The notes beneath the pieces are model-generated. The model did not search any database and was not told the DNA's origin. It worked only from the letters and a program-made list of their open reading frames with translations. Positions 1-7,598 of a DNA stretch of 24,233 bases are shown piece after piece (the first letter of the stretch is position 1; the number at the start of each line of letters is the position of its first letter). The stretch comes from JBEBXQ01 sp040391535 (GTDB lineage: Bacteria > Bacteroidota > Bacteroidia > Cytophagales > Spirosomataceae). The stretch spans positions 1 to 24,233 of the forward strand of contig JBEBXQ010000075.1 in the NCBI GenBank assembly GCA_040391535.1, written 5' to 3'. A program made the translations under genes and the position numbers.

Positions 1-1253
1 ATACGGTTATATTTCAGTAAGTCACGTAAACGTATTCCATAGATCTGAGATACCTGCTGAAGGGTTTCCCCTTTTCTTACCGTATGGAATTTGACAGGAG
101 CAGCACGTTTTTTCTCTGCCAGATAGTAAATTTCATTGGGCACAATGGGGTCATTAACGCCCATATCATTATACTGCAAAAACTTTGGAGTCTTTATTTG
201 TGCTGCGCTGGCCAGGTTTTTGGCATTGTCGCCGTTGAGTGCCTGAATGCCCGGTAAGCCATTAATGGTATAGAGGGTATGCCCGTCGCTGGTAGGTTTG
301 GGTTTACGATCCAGAATCGGGTATATACCTTTTGGATTAATAAGAGCATAATTCGGTGCTGTTGAAGCAGAAACAGGGCCGGCTGAAGTGACCAGGTATA
401 GTTTTTCTCTGACTTCAGTAAGATATGCTTTGCTGACGGGCAGTGTTACAAAATAATTTTTGTCGCCGGGAAAAATCTCTGTACTTGTCCAGGTATTGTA
501 TTTCTTCAGGTCTTCAAGTTTAATATTCAGTGCTCTTGAAATATCCAGAAATGACTTGCCATTGCCTACCGGGCTATCAAGCAGTATAATAGGATTTTTG
601 GAATTAAAGCTTTCAAGAGCAGATTCTATAGCGATTTTATGGGCAAAAAAACGTAACAGATAAATATCGGTTTTACTGTCGAGGGTAATCTCCCGGGCAT
701 TTTTCCAGTTGGCAGGAATCACTTTTGTTACCCCTCCCAATCCCAGATAGTAGGAATAAAGTGAAGAAATCCAGTTGTTGAGTTGCTGGTTGTTCTGCTT
801 CAGATAACGGGCTGCCGCCTGCGTTGAAGATGTAATGTTTTTTCTTTCGTCCACCGTATCATCAACTCTGAATCCCAGGCCTTGTGCGGTTTCTTTTTTC
901 ATTTGCCAGAATCCTACGGCATTGGAAGTAGAAACGGCTTCGGGTCTGAATGAACTTTCCTGTGCAACAAGATATTTAAAATCAATAGGAACTTCTTCGT
1001 CTATCAGTACGGTTTCAATAATCGGGAAATAGAGCTGGGCCCTGTCGAGTTTTTCTTCCCAGAACTTCTGATTAGTTGTCAGACGGTTAATTTCGGTCTG
1101 AATGATGGCTCTTGCCTTATTGTCAAATTTGACATTTAACGAGGCAAACCGGACTGTTGCAGGGATTTCCGGTACCTGATAGGATGTCGCATGAGCATTG
1201 AATGCCAGTACAAAAACCAGTAATCCAACGAAAAACCTATTAAGATTTTGCAT
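1..1253 (-). CDS. MltD-like membrane-associated lytic murein transglycosylase with LysM repeats (partial, C-terminus off window)
   Basis: Lytic transglycosylases of this family cleave the MurNAc-GlcNAc glycan bond of peptidoglycan in the periplasm. I translated this edge-truncated frame by hand: 417 codons lie in the window and the 3' end is missing. Residues 1-23 look like a signal peptide (hydrophobic FFVGLLVFVLAFNAHA). The SLT domain spans about residues 75-180, with the catalytic Glu99 in AQESSF, followed by AVGFWQMKKETAQGLG and VDERKNITSSTQAAARYL, the usual MltD signature. After it come LysM-like stretches, the clearest near the window edge (FHTVRKGETLQQVSQIYGI). It is the last visible gene of the minus-strand run, 24 bp after the O-methyltransferase. 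The ATG at 1253 gives a clean signal peptide. Family assignment is firm; the substrate preference and the number of LysM copies are not. Confidence 0.88.
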   Translation of the reverse strand, partial: MQNLNRFFVGLLVFVLAFNAHATSYQVPEIPATVRFASLNVKFDNKARAIIQTEINRLTTNQKFWEEKLDRAQLYFPIIETVLIDEEVPIDFKYLVAQESSFRPEAVSTSNAVGFWQMKKETAQGLGFRVDDTVDERKNITSSTQAAARYLKQNNQQLNNWISSLYSYYLGLGGVTKVIPANWKNAREITLDSKTDIYLLRFFAHKIAIESALESFNSKNPIILLDSPVGNGKSFLDISRALNIKLEDLKKYNTWTSTEIFPGDKNYFVTLPVSKAYLTEVREKLYLVTSAGPVSASTAPNYALINPKGIYPILDRKPKPTSDGHTLYTINGLPGIQALNGDNAKNLASAAQIKTPKFLQYNDMGVNDPIVPNEIYYLAEKKRAAPVKFHTVRKGETLQQVSQIYGIRLRDLLKYNR

Positions 1254-1277
1254 TAATTTCAGTGTTGTGTTCAAATA

Positions 1278-1919
1278 TTAAACCTTTTCGAGTAACATTA
1301 AGCCATCCCTGACAGGAAGCAAAACGTTTCGTACACGATTGTCATTGTGTACTTTTTCATTAAATGAGAGGAGTGCTTTGGTATCTTTATCATTTGCCTT
1401 TGCGGGGGTGGTTACTTTACCATCCCACAAAACATTATCGGCAATAATAAGCCCACCGGGACTGACTTTATCAATAACCAGATCAAAGTAAGCAGAATAG
1501 TTTAATTTGTCTGCATCAATAAATACAAAATCAAAAACTTCATCAATATCGGGGATTACTTCCATTGCTTTCCCGATCCGGTAATCAATTTTTGAGCTAT
1601 ACACGGAGCGCTCAAAAAATGAACGTGTAAATGATTCTAGTTCTTCGTTGACATCGATTGTATACAAACACCCGTCTTCTGTCAACCCTTCACACAGACA
1701 AAGTGCAGAGTAACCCGTGAAAGTCCCGATTTCAAGAATACGCCGTGGCTTTGCAAGACGTGCGAGCATAGCCAGAAGCCGGCCCTGATATGCTCCGGAT
1801 AACATTCTGGGTTTTAAAATCCTGGCGTGAGTTTCCCGGTTAAGTTGTTCAAGAAGCTCGCTTTCATCTTCGGTGTGATGATTGATGTAAGTTTCAATAT
1901 CAGCAGAAAGTAATCCCAT
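1278..1919 (-). CDS. Class I SAM-dependent O-methyltransferase (caffeoyl-CoA OMT / COG4122 type)
   Basis: It transfers a methyl group from S-adenosylmethionine to a hydroxyl on an unknown small molecule. The 213-residue length is typical of the family. Visible motifs are the SAM-binding loop EIGTFTGYS (63-71), an acidic residue ending the second strand (TIDVNEE, Asp89), and the divalent-metal ligands in IDADK (Asp135) and ADNVLW (Asp161, Asn162). These are the conserved positions of cation-dependent catechol/CoA-ester O-methyltransferases. It lies 7 bp downstream of rmlA and 24 bp upstream of the MltD-like gene, so it is probably co-transcribed with the nucleotide-sugar genes. That position alone does not prove a sugar-methylating role, since homologues occur in many contexts in Bacteroidota. 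Confidence 0.9.
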   Translation of the reverse strand: MGLLSADIETYINHHTEDESELLEQLNRETHARILKPRMLSGAYQGRLLAMLARLAKPRRILEIGTFTGYSALCLCEGLTEDGCLYTIDVNEELESFTRSFFERSVYSSKIDYRIGKAMEVIPDIDEVFDFVFIDADKLNYSAYFDLVIDKVSPGGLIIADNVLWDGKVTTPAKANDKDTKALLSFNEKVHNDNRVRNVLLPVRDGLMLLEKV

Positions 1920-1926
1920 TCATTTG

Positions 1927-2787
1927 TCAGTGTAAAAGGCGCAAGAGGTATTCTCCGTAACCGCTCTTCACGAGGGGCTTCGCAATTTCTCTTAGCTTTT
2001 CAGCATTAATATATCCCATCCGGTAAGCCACTTCTTCAATGCATCCGATTTTCAATCCCTGTCTTTCTTCAATTACCTGAACAAATTGTCCGGCCTGCAT
2101 CAGCGAAGCAAAGGTACCTGTGTCTAACCAGGCAGTACCTCTGTCAAGTACACCTACTTTCAATTTACCCCTTTCAAGGTATACTTTATTTACATCAGTA
2201 ATTTCGAGCTCACCCCGCGGAGAAGGCGGAATGTTTTTAGCGATTTCTACCACATCATTATCGTAGAAATACAGTCCCGGAACCGCATAGTTTGATTTAG
2301 GTTTTTCCGGTTTTTCCTCAATGGATTTAACGTTGAATTGCGCATCAAAATCCACAACACCATACCTTTCCGGATCATGCACCTGATAAGCATAAATAAC
2401 GCCTCCTTCCGGGTTATTGTTAGCCTGAAGGAGTTTAGATAAACCTGACCCGTAAAAGATATTATCCCCCAGGATTAGTGCTACTTTATCATCACCGATA
2501 AATTCCTCACCTATAATAAATGCCTGTGCAAGTCCGTCCGGACTTGGTTGTACTGCATAAGTAATATTACAGCCAATCCGGTTGCCGTCTCCGAGTAGTT
2601 TTTCAAAATTGGGCAGATCGTGCGGCGTGGATATAATCAGAATATCCTTAATCCCCGACAGCATCAGGATAGACAAAGGATAGTAAATCATGGGTTTGTC
2701 ATACACAGGCATCAGTTGCTTGCTTACGGCCAGTGTAAGTGGATGCAGACGAGTTCCGGAACCGCCTGCCAGTATTATTCCTTTCAT
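1927..2787 (-). CDS. rmlA: Glucose-1-phosphate thymidylyltransferase RmlA
   Basis: It catalyses glucose-1-phosphate + dTTP to dTDP-glucose + pyrophosphate, the first step of dTDP-deoxysugar synthesis in the cytosol. The 286 residues match the short RmlA class. The nucleotide-binding signature GGSGTRLHP starts at residue 8, followed by KQLMPVYDKPMIYYPLS. The Mg-binding aspartates are Asp108 in LGDN and Asp222 in LDTGTF. EEKPEKPKSNYAVPGLYFYD is the sugar-binding region typical of the family. The gene follows rmlB with a 49 bp gap and is followed after 7 bp by the O-methyltransferase. No rmlC or rmlD is visible in the window, so the final sugar cannot be named from this locus. Confidence 0.96.
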   Translation of the reverse strand: MKGIILAGGSGTRLHPLTLAVSKQLMPVYDKPMIYYPLSILMLSGIKDILIISTPHDLPNFEKLLGDGNRIGCNITYAVQPSPDGLAQAFIIGEEFIGDDKVALILGDNIFYGSGLSKLLQANNNPEGGVIYAYQVHDPERYGVVDFDAQFNVKSIEEKPEKPKSNYAVPGLYFYDNDVVEIAKNIPPSPRGELEITDVNKVYLERGKLKVGVLDRGTAWLDTGTFASLMQAGQFVQVIEERQGLKIGCIEEVAYRMGYINAEKLREIAKPLVKSGYGEYLLRLLH

Positions 2788-2836
2788 TATTTTACTTTAA
2801 TAGACTTAATAACTTTTTGATTGACCCTGATGGAAC

Positions 2837-3895
2837 TTATCTGTCGGTATACATTTCAGCGTAATATTGCTGATAAGCACCGGAAGTAACATGATCCAGC
2901 CACTGCTGATTTTCAAGATACCAGTCGACGGTTTCATTAAGGCCATGTGCAAACTGAAGCGAAGGCTCCCAGCCCAGTTCTGCTTTCAGCTTGGTGGCGT
3001 CAATAGCATAACGGAGATCGTGGCCTGCACGGTCCGTAACATAGGTAATCAGCCGGGCGGAAGTGCCTTGTTCACGTCCAAGCTTTTCATCCATGATATT
3101 ACACAACAGGTGCACAAGATCAATATTCTTCCATTCATTATGCCCGCCAATATTATAGGTTTCTCCATTTTTTCCTTTATGGAAAATCAGGTCTATGGCT
3201 CTTGCATGATCAATTACATACAGCCAGTCTCTTACATTTTCTCCTTTCCCATATACAGGAAGCGGCTTGTTGTGGAGAATATTGTGAATCATGAGCGGAA
3301 TCAGCTTTTCAGGGAAATGATTTGGCCCATAATTATTAGAACAGTTGGAAATCACAACCGGCATTTTATAAGTGGCGTTATAGGCTCTTACAAAGTGGTC
3401 GGACGAAGCCTTTGAGGCTGAATAAGGAGACCTGGGGTCGTATTTGGTTGTTTCAAGGAAAAACTCGTTAGGGTTATGAAGTTCCCCATATACTTCATCC
3501 GTTGAAACATGGTAGAAAAGATGGTTTTCCAGATCATCTTTCCAGGCTTTTCGGGCGGCGTTAAGCAAATTGACGGTACCAATGACGTTGGTCACGACAA
3601 AAGCGAGCGGGTCGCTTATAGAGCGGTCAACGTGTGATTCGGCTGCAAGGTGTATAACCCCGTCAAAATTATGTTCAGCAAAGAGTTTATCAAGAAAACC
3701 GGCATCTACAATATCACCCTTTACAAAAGTATAGTTTTCTTTTTGATCAATATCCCGTAGATTTTCAAGATTACCGGCGTAGGTCAGAGCATCCAGATTG
3801 AATATATGATATTCCGGATAATTGTTAACAAATCTGCGGACAACATGTGAGCCTATAAATCCGGCTCCTCCAGTGATCAGAATCTTTTTCGACAT
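2837..3895 (-). CDS. rmlB: dTDP-glucose 4,6-dehydratase RmlB
   Basis: It converts dTDP-glucose to dTDP-4-keto-6-deoxyglucose with bound NAD, the second step toward dTDP-rhamnose and other deoxysugars. It is an extended short-chain dehydrogenase of 352 residues. The NAD-binding GxxGxxG is at residues 9-15 (GGAGFIG). STDEVYG (131-137) carries the Asp-Glu pair diagnostic of dehydratases rather than epimerases, and YSASK (Tyr158, Lys162) is the catalytic YxxxK. NCSNNYGPNHFPEKLIP and GENVRDWLYV complete the RmlB signature. It sits between galE (36 bp upstream) and rmlA (49 bp downstream) on the same strand, consistent with one operon. Confidence 0.96.
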   Translation of the reverse strand: MSKKILITGGAGFIGSHVVRRFVNNYPEYHIFNLDALTYAGNLENLRDIDQKENYTFVKGDIVDAGFLDKLFAEHNFDGVIHLAAESHVDRSISDPLAFVVTNVIGTVNLLNAARKAWKDDLENHLFYHVSTDEVYGELHNPNEFFLETTKYDPRSPYSASKASSDHFVRAYNATYKMPVVISNCSNNYGPNHFPEKLIPLMIHNILHNKPLPVYGKGENVRDWLYVIDHARAIDLIFHKGKNGETYNIGGHNEWKNIDLVHLLCNIMDEKLGREQGTSARLITYVTDRAGHDLRYAIDATKLKAELGWEPSLQFAHGLNETVDWYLENQQWLDHVTSGAYQQYYAEMYTDR

Positions 3896-3931
3896 AAAAT
3901 ACTGTTTATAAATTAAATTTTAAGTGGATAT

Positions 3932-4951
3932 TTATTTCCCGGCAGCTAATTGCTGCTGCCATCTCCATGCATCTTTCAAACCTTCTGCAATCGTTTTTTC
4001 GGCTTGCCATCCCATGACCTGGTTAATTTTGTCGGCCTGCGCGTAAATCTTCTCTATATCCCCTGCACGCCTCGGACCGATCTTATAGTTGAGTTTCAGC
4101 TGGTTCACTTCTTCAAATGTTCTGATTAACTCCAGCACCGTATTTCCATTGCCGGTTCCGACATTAAAAACGTCATAATAGTTGTTTTCTGATTGACGCT
4201 CCAATAATTCTAACGCTTTTATATGCGCTTTGGCCAGATCGATCACATGAATAAAGTCTCTTATACAGGATCCGTCCGGTGTATCGTAGTCATTCCCGAA
4301 AATTGTCAGGCAATCACGCAGGCCCGCGGCAGTCTGGGTAATAAACGGAACCAGATTACTGGGAACACCCAGTGGAAGTTCACCTATTTCAGCTGAAGGA
4401 TGTGCTCCGATCGGGTTAAAATAACGGAGTGAGATGGCTTTGAGGCCGATATCAGCCTTTACCTGATCAGTAATAATATCTTCTCCTACGGCCTTCGTGT
4501 TGCCGTATGGAGAGGCTGCCTGTTGCCTGGGTGTCGCTTCTGTTACAGGTAATACATCGGGCTGCCCGTATACTGTACAGGATGACGAGAATACAAAATT
4601 CCTTACGTTGAAATCCTGCATAACACTTAGGATTTTCAATAAGGAACCCAGATTGTTTTCGTAGTAACTGATTGGTTTTAATACAGATTCATTCACAGCT
4701 TTATAGGCGGCAAAGTGAATTACACCATCGAAATTCTCTTTGCTGAAAATCTCCCTCAATGCTTCAGTATCATTGCTGTCATTATGGTAAAATGATACAT
4801 CCCGGCCCAGTATTTTCCTGATGCCTTGGAGTATTTTTATGTCGGAATTGTTTAGATTATCAAGGATCACAGGTTCATGCCCTGCATTGTAGAGTTCAAC
4901 GACTGTATGAGAACCGATAAAGCCAGCCCCACCAGTTACCAATATTTTCAT
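3932..4951 (-). CDS. galE: UDP-glucose 4-epimerase GalE
   Basis: It interconverts UDP-glucose and UDP-galactose through an NAD-bound 4-keto intermediate, feeding galactose use and surface polysaccharide synthesis. I chose the ATG at 4951, which begins directly with the Rossmann motif (MKILVTGGAGFIGSHTVVEL); the open frame runs 11 codons further up, but those residues do not look conserved. This gives 339 residues, a normal GalE length. SSSCTVYG (122-129) and Tyr149/Lys153 (YGNTK) are the catalytic residues, and the C-terminal half contains RDFIHVIDLAKAH and NVGTGNGNTVLEL as expected. It appears to be the first gene of the minus-strand operon, with a TAnnTTTG-type element about 30 bp upstream. 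Confidence 0.95.
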   Translation of the reverse strand: MKILVTGGAGFIGSHTVVELYNAGHEPVILDNLNNSDIKILQGIRKILGRDVSFYHNDSNDTEALREIFSKENFDGVIHFAAYKAVNESVLKPISYYENNLGSLLKILSVMQDFNVRNFVFSSSCTVYGQPDVLPVTEATPRQQAASPYGNTKAVGEDIITDQVKADIGLKAISLRYFNPIGAHPSAEIGELPLGVPSNLVPFITQTAAGLRDCLTIFGNDYDTPDGSCIRDFIHVIDLAKAHIKALELLERQSENNYYDVFNVGTGNGNTVLELIRTFEEVNQLKLNYKIGPRRAGDIEKIYAQADKINQVMGWQAEKTIAEGLKDAWRWQQQLAAGK

Positions 4952-4981
4952 ATGGAATGGATCGGTTGTTTTTGATTTCAA

Positions 4982-4989
4982 CAAAAGTA
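4982..4989 (-). promoter_or_regulatory. Candidate Bacteroidota -7 promoter element for galE operon
   Basis: On the minus strand this reads TACTTTTG, an exact match to the TAnnTTTG -7 consensus of the Bacteroidota primary sigma factor. It lies 30 bp upstream of the galE ATG in the 108 bp divergent region shared with the transglutaminase-like gene. The -33 position holds only a T-rich stretch rather than a clear TTTG, so the call rests on the -7 box and its location. Confidence 0.45.
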
Positions 4990-5059
4990 GAAAATTTGAC
5001 AGGTATATAAAAATTGTTTTTCTTTAGCCGGACATTATAAAATAAGATAGCGGATTGGC

Positions 5060-5896
5060 ATGACAGGAACTGAAATCAAGGCACTTGTTTCATTACTTGA
5101 TGATGAAGACACAGAGGTGTCAGCACTGGTAGAGGAGAAAATACGCTCATTAGGGTGTGGTATTATTCCATTTCTTGAGACAGAATGGGAAAATAGCTTT
5201 AATCCCATTGTGCAACGTAAAATAGAAGAATTGATACATGAGCTACAACTTTCGCAAATGCAGAGCCGTCTGCTCGAATGGAAAAACGGTGGCGCGCTTG
5301 ATTTGCTGGAGGGAATGTGGATTGTAGCTACTTATCAGTATCCGGAGGTGCATCTGGAAACACTGAAAGCCGATATTGATCAGTTGTATTTTGAAGTATG
5401 GCCGCACGTGGGTGATGATATGAGTCCGGTAGATCAGATTAAGGCAATCAACAGTGTTTTTTACGGAGAGATGAATTTCGGGGCTAATACCAAAAGCTTT
5501 CATTCGGCTTCCAATTCCATGATTAATATCGTATTGAATAACCGGAAGGGGAATCCCATTACACTATGTGTGATTTATCTGCTCATTGCCCGCAAGCTGG
5601 GTTTGCCGCTGTATGGCGTCAATCTGCCCAATCTTTTCGTGCTGACTTATAAGAAGGATAATCTGCAGTTTTATATCAATGTGTTCAACAGGGGTATTAT
5701 ATTTTCCAAAACCGATATCGAGCATTATATCGCTCAGTTAAATATTCAGTCAAAGGAATCGTTTTATCAGCCCTGTTCTCATCTTGAGATTATTCAGAGA
5801 GTGCTTCGTAATCTGATTCTGTCTTATGAAAAAGCAGGTGAACCTGAGAAAATTCAGGAGCTGGAGCGGTTGCTCCTGGCTATGATTGAGTCCTGA
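5060..5896 (+). CDS. SirB1 / transglutaminase-like core2 protein, probably lacking the family His
   Basis: Its function is not known with certainty; the family (COG2912, Transglut_core2) has a papain-like fold and is often catalytically degenerate. The N-terminal 70 residues are helical and HEAT-like. The core, about residues 125-235, contains INSVFYGEMNFGAN, GNPITLCVIYLLIARKLGLPLYGVNLP and FYINVFNRG. Cys170 sits where the nucleophile would be. The position normally occupied by His in the PxHF segment is Leu192 (LPNLFVL), so a thiol-hydrolase triad looks incomplete. The gene is divergent from galE and overlaps the phosphopantetheinyl transferase gene tail to tail by 17 bp. No signal peptide is seen, so it is probably cytosolic. 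The fold assignment is good; a biochemical role would be a guess. Confidence 0.82.
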   Translation: MTGTEIKALVSLLDDEDTEVSALVEEKIRSLGCGIIPFLETEWENSFNPIVQRKIEELIHELQLSQMQSRLLEWKNGGALDLLEGMWIVATYQYPEVHLETLKADIDQLYFEVWPHVGDDMSPVDQIKAINSVFYGEMNFGANTKSFHSASNSMINIVLNNRKGNPITLCVIYLLIARKLGLPLYGVNLPNLFVLTYKKDNLQFYINVFNRGIIFSKTDIEHYIAQLNIQSKESFYQPCSHLEIIQRVLRNLILSYEKAGEPEKIQELERLLLAMIES

Positions 5897-6533
5897 TCCG
5901 TGACTTTTCAAGCGCTACCGAAAGACAGTAGTCTTCAATCTGCAAAAGGAGGATGTCTGCATAAATCATCATGGATTGATCCTCCAGGCTGCCCCTGATC
6001 CTCTCGTCATCTTCCTGAAAGGGTTGAATCAGGATCTGGTTGAAGCTTACTTTTTTTCTTCCGTTGAGCTTGTACAATGACTCTTTGGCACACCAGTACC
6101 TGACCAGCCGGGATAAGACCGTACCTGCGTGCGCTGCTTCCGGAGGGGTAAGGAATTTTGACGTAACCCGTATGAGCTTCTCACTGGGTTTTTCCATATC
6201 AATCCCGATAGGCGAAAAAGGATGACTTGCGACGGCAATGTAATCAGCGGTATGGCTGATGGAAACATGGACTGTAGAGCCTGTGAGGTAAGGTTTCCCG
6301 TGCGGATCTTTATATATGCCCTGAAACGTCAGGCCGGTATGACGGGCAATTTCCTGTAACATAAACCTGCCGGCAAGCCACTCCTTTTGCTTCTGCGGAT
6401 GCGATATTGTTTCAAATTCGTTCCAATTGTGGCCTTTAAGTAATTTTTTTTCAAAAAAGGTATCATCTTCGGTCATTTTCCAAACCAGCAATGAACCGTC
6501 TTTGTCAATTTTTTGTGTATATATTAATGGCAT
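5880..6533 (-). CDS. 4'-phosphopantetheinyl transferase superfamily protein (Sfp type)
   Basis: It moves the 4'-phosphopantetheine arm of CoA onto a conserved serine of acyl or peptidyl carrier proteins, turning apo into holo form. I chose the ATG at 6533 (MPLIYTQKIDKDG), giving 217 residues; the frame extends 8 codons further but that would leave almost no space to the divergent WD40 gene. Visible motifs are SISHT (91-95), GIDME (110-114, with the Mg ligands Asp112 and Glu114) and WCAKES (147-152, Glu151), the three hallmarks of the Sfp group. No carrier protein, fatty acid synthase or NRPS/PKS gene is nearby, so the partner is not shown by context. It overlaps the previous gene's tail by 17 bp. 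Confidence 0.9.
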   Translation of the reverse strand: MPLIYTQKIDKDGSLLVWKMTEDDTFFEKKLLKGHNWNEFETISHPQKQKEWLAGRFMLQEIARHTGLTFQGIYKDPHGKPYLTGSTVHVSISHTADYIAVASHPFSPIGIDMEKPSEKLIRVTSKFLTPPEAAHAGTVLSRLVRYWCAKESLYKLNGRKKVSFNQILIQPFQEDDERIRGSLEDQSMMIYADILLLQIEDYCLSVALEKSRIRTQS

Positions 6534-6562
6534 CTCAATCCTGCTAAAGAATATCAACTTTT

Positions 6563-7465
6563 ATGGAAGTCCGCAAATTAGATACTTTTTCCGGTCATCG
6601 CGACTGTGTATATACATTAATTCCTGATCAACGGCCTGAAAGATTCTTTTCAGCAGGTGGAGATGGTTTTGTTGTATGCTGGGATGTAAGAAAACCTGAT
6701 CTCGGAGAACTGGTAGCCAAACTGGATGGCTCGGTTTATGCATTAGCGCGCGATGACCGAAGCGGGAATTTGTGGATCGGGCATAATTTTGAAGGTATTC
6801 AGGTAGTGAATCCGGAAAGTAAACAAATGGTATCTTCCAGTAAAATTGCAGGTTCTGCTCTATTCGATATACAATTACATGATGGCAAGGCGCTTATTGG
6901 AACGGGTGACGGGGTGATCGTGGTGATGGATATTGAGAATTTTGCGGTACAAAAACATATTAAAGCATCGGTAAAAAGCGTTCGTTCTCTGAAGGTTCAT
7001 CCTGCGGGGCATCAGTTTGCCGCCGGTTTCAGTGACTGGAGTATCGGTATTTTTGATATGGATGGATTTGGCCTGGTAAAAAAAATCAGCGGGCATACCA
7101 ACTCCGTTTTTGCGGTAAGGTACTCTCCGGACGGCCGTTTATTATTTTCTGTGGGAAGAGATGCAAAAATCAGGGTTTGGGATGTAGAAAATAATTATCA
7201 GCAAACGGATGAGATCGCGGCCCATATGTATGCGATTAATGATCTTATCTTTAGTCCCGACGGAAGATATATGGCTACCGGAAGCATGGATAAATCCATC
7301 AAGATATGGGATGCTAATAGTCTGAAACTCATCAAGGTTATAGATCGTGCCCGACATGCCGGCCATGCCACCTCTGTTAACAAACTCCTATGGCTTGATT
7401 TCGGGTCTTTGCTGCTTTCAGCCAGTGATGACAGAATGGTATCGGTCTGGGCATTAAATGATTAA
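6563..7465 (+). CDS. WD40 repeat beta-propeller protein
   Basis: It is a scaffold protein with no enzymatic motif; the binding partner is unknown. The 300 residues hold about seven WD40 units, enough for one closed propeller. Repeat ends are visible as VCWDVRK, IGIFDMDG, IRVWDVEN, IKIWDANS and VSVWALND, with GH dipeptides heading several repeats (SGHRDCVY, SGHTNSVF, AGHATSVN). There is no signal peptide or membrane segment, so a cytosolic place is likely. Only 29 bp separate its ATG from that of the divergent phosphopantetheinyl transferase gene, so their promoters must overlap each other or the coding regions. Small single-propeller WD40 proteins like this are common in Cytophagales but uncharacterised. 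Confidence 0.9.
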   Translation: MEVRKLDTFSGHRDCVYTLIPDQRPERFFSAGGDGFVVCWDVRKPDLGELVAKLDGSVYALARDDRSGNLWIGHNFEGIQVVNPESKQMVSSSKIAGSALFDIQLHDGKALIGTGDGVIVVMDIENFAVQKHIKASVKSVRSLKVHPAGHQFAAGFSDWSIGIFDMDGFGLVKKISGHTNSVFAVRYSPDGRLLFSVGRDAKIRVWDVENNYQQTDEIAAHMYAINDLIFSPDGRYMATGSMDKSIKIWDANSLKLIKVIDRARHAGHATSVNKLLWLDFGSLLLSASDDRMVSVWALND

Positions 7466-7598
7466 CTGACAGATGATGGATGAAATGTAGTAGTAATACT
7501 AAAAATTATATGCTTTTCAGGAGAAGGTTTTGACAATTGTTTAAATTATCTGTACATTTCCATCAATAATATATCCATTAATAACATAAATACAGCGC
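7466..7598. other. Intergenic region between WD40 gene and DivIVA-domain gene
   Basis: This is 133 bp of AT-rich sequence with a very short inverted repeat just after the WD40 stop (TAGTA-GTAA-TACTA followed by an A run, too weak to call a terminator) and the candidate promoter listed separately. I see no further gene. Confidence 0.6.
7529..7560 (+). promoter_or_regulatory. Candidate Bacteroidota promoter of the divIVA-folB-M23 operon
   Basis: TTTG at 7529-7532 and TACATTTC at 7553-7560 are separated by 20 bp. They match the Bacteroidota -33 TTTG and -7 TAnnTTTG elements with one mismatch at the last base. The predicted transcript would begin about 30 bp before the ATG at 7599. Confidence 0.5.

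Noticed and set aside
2867..3415. 182-codon open frame on the plus strand opposite rmlB
   Set aside because: It lies wholly antisense to a clear RmlB gene and shows no domain or plausible composition; it is a shadow frame.
7480..7520. Inverted repeat after the WD40 gene as a terminator
   Set aside because: The stem is only 5 bp, AT-only apart from one pair, and is followed by A rather than T residues on the coding strand.
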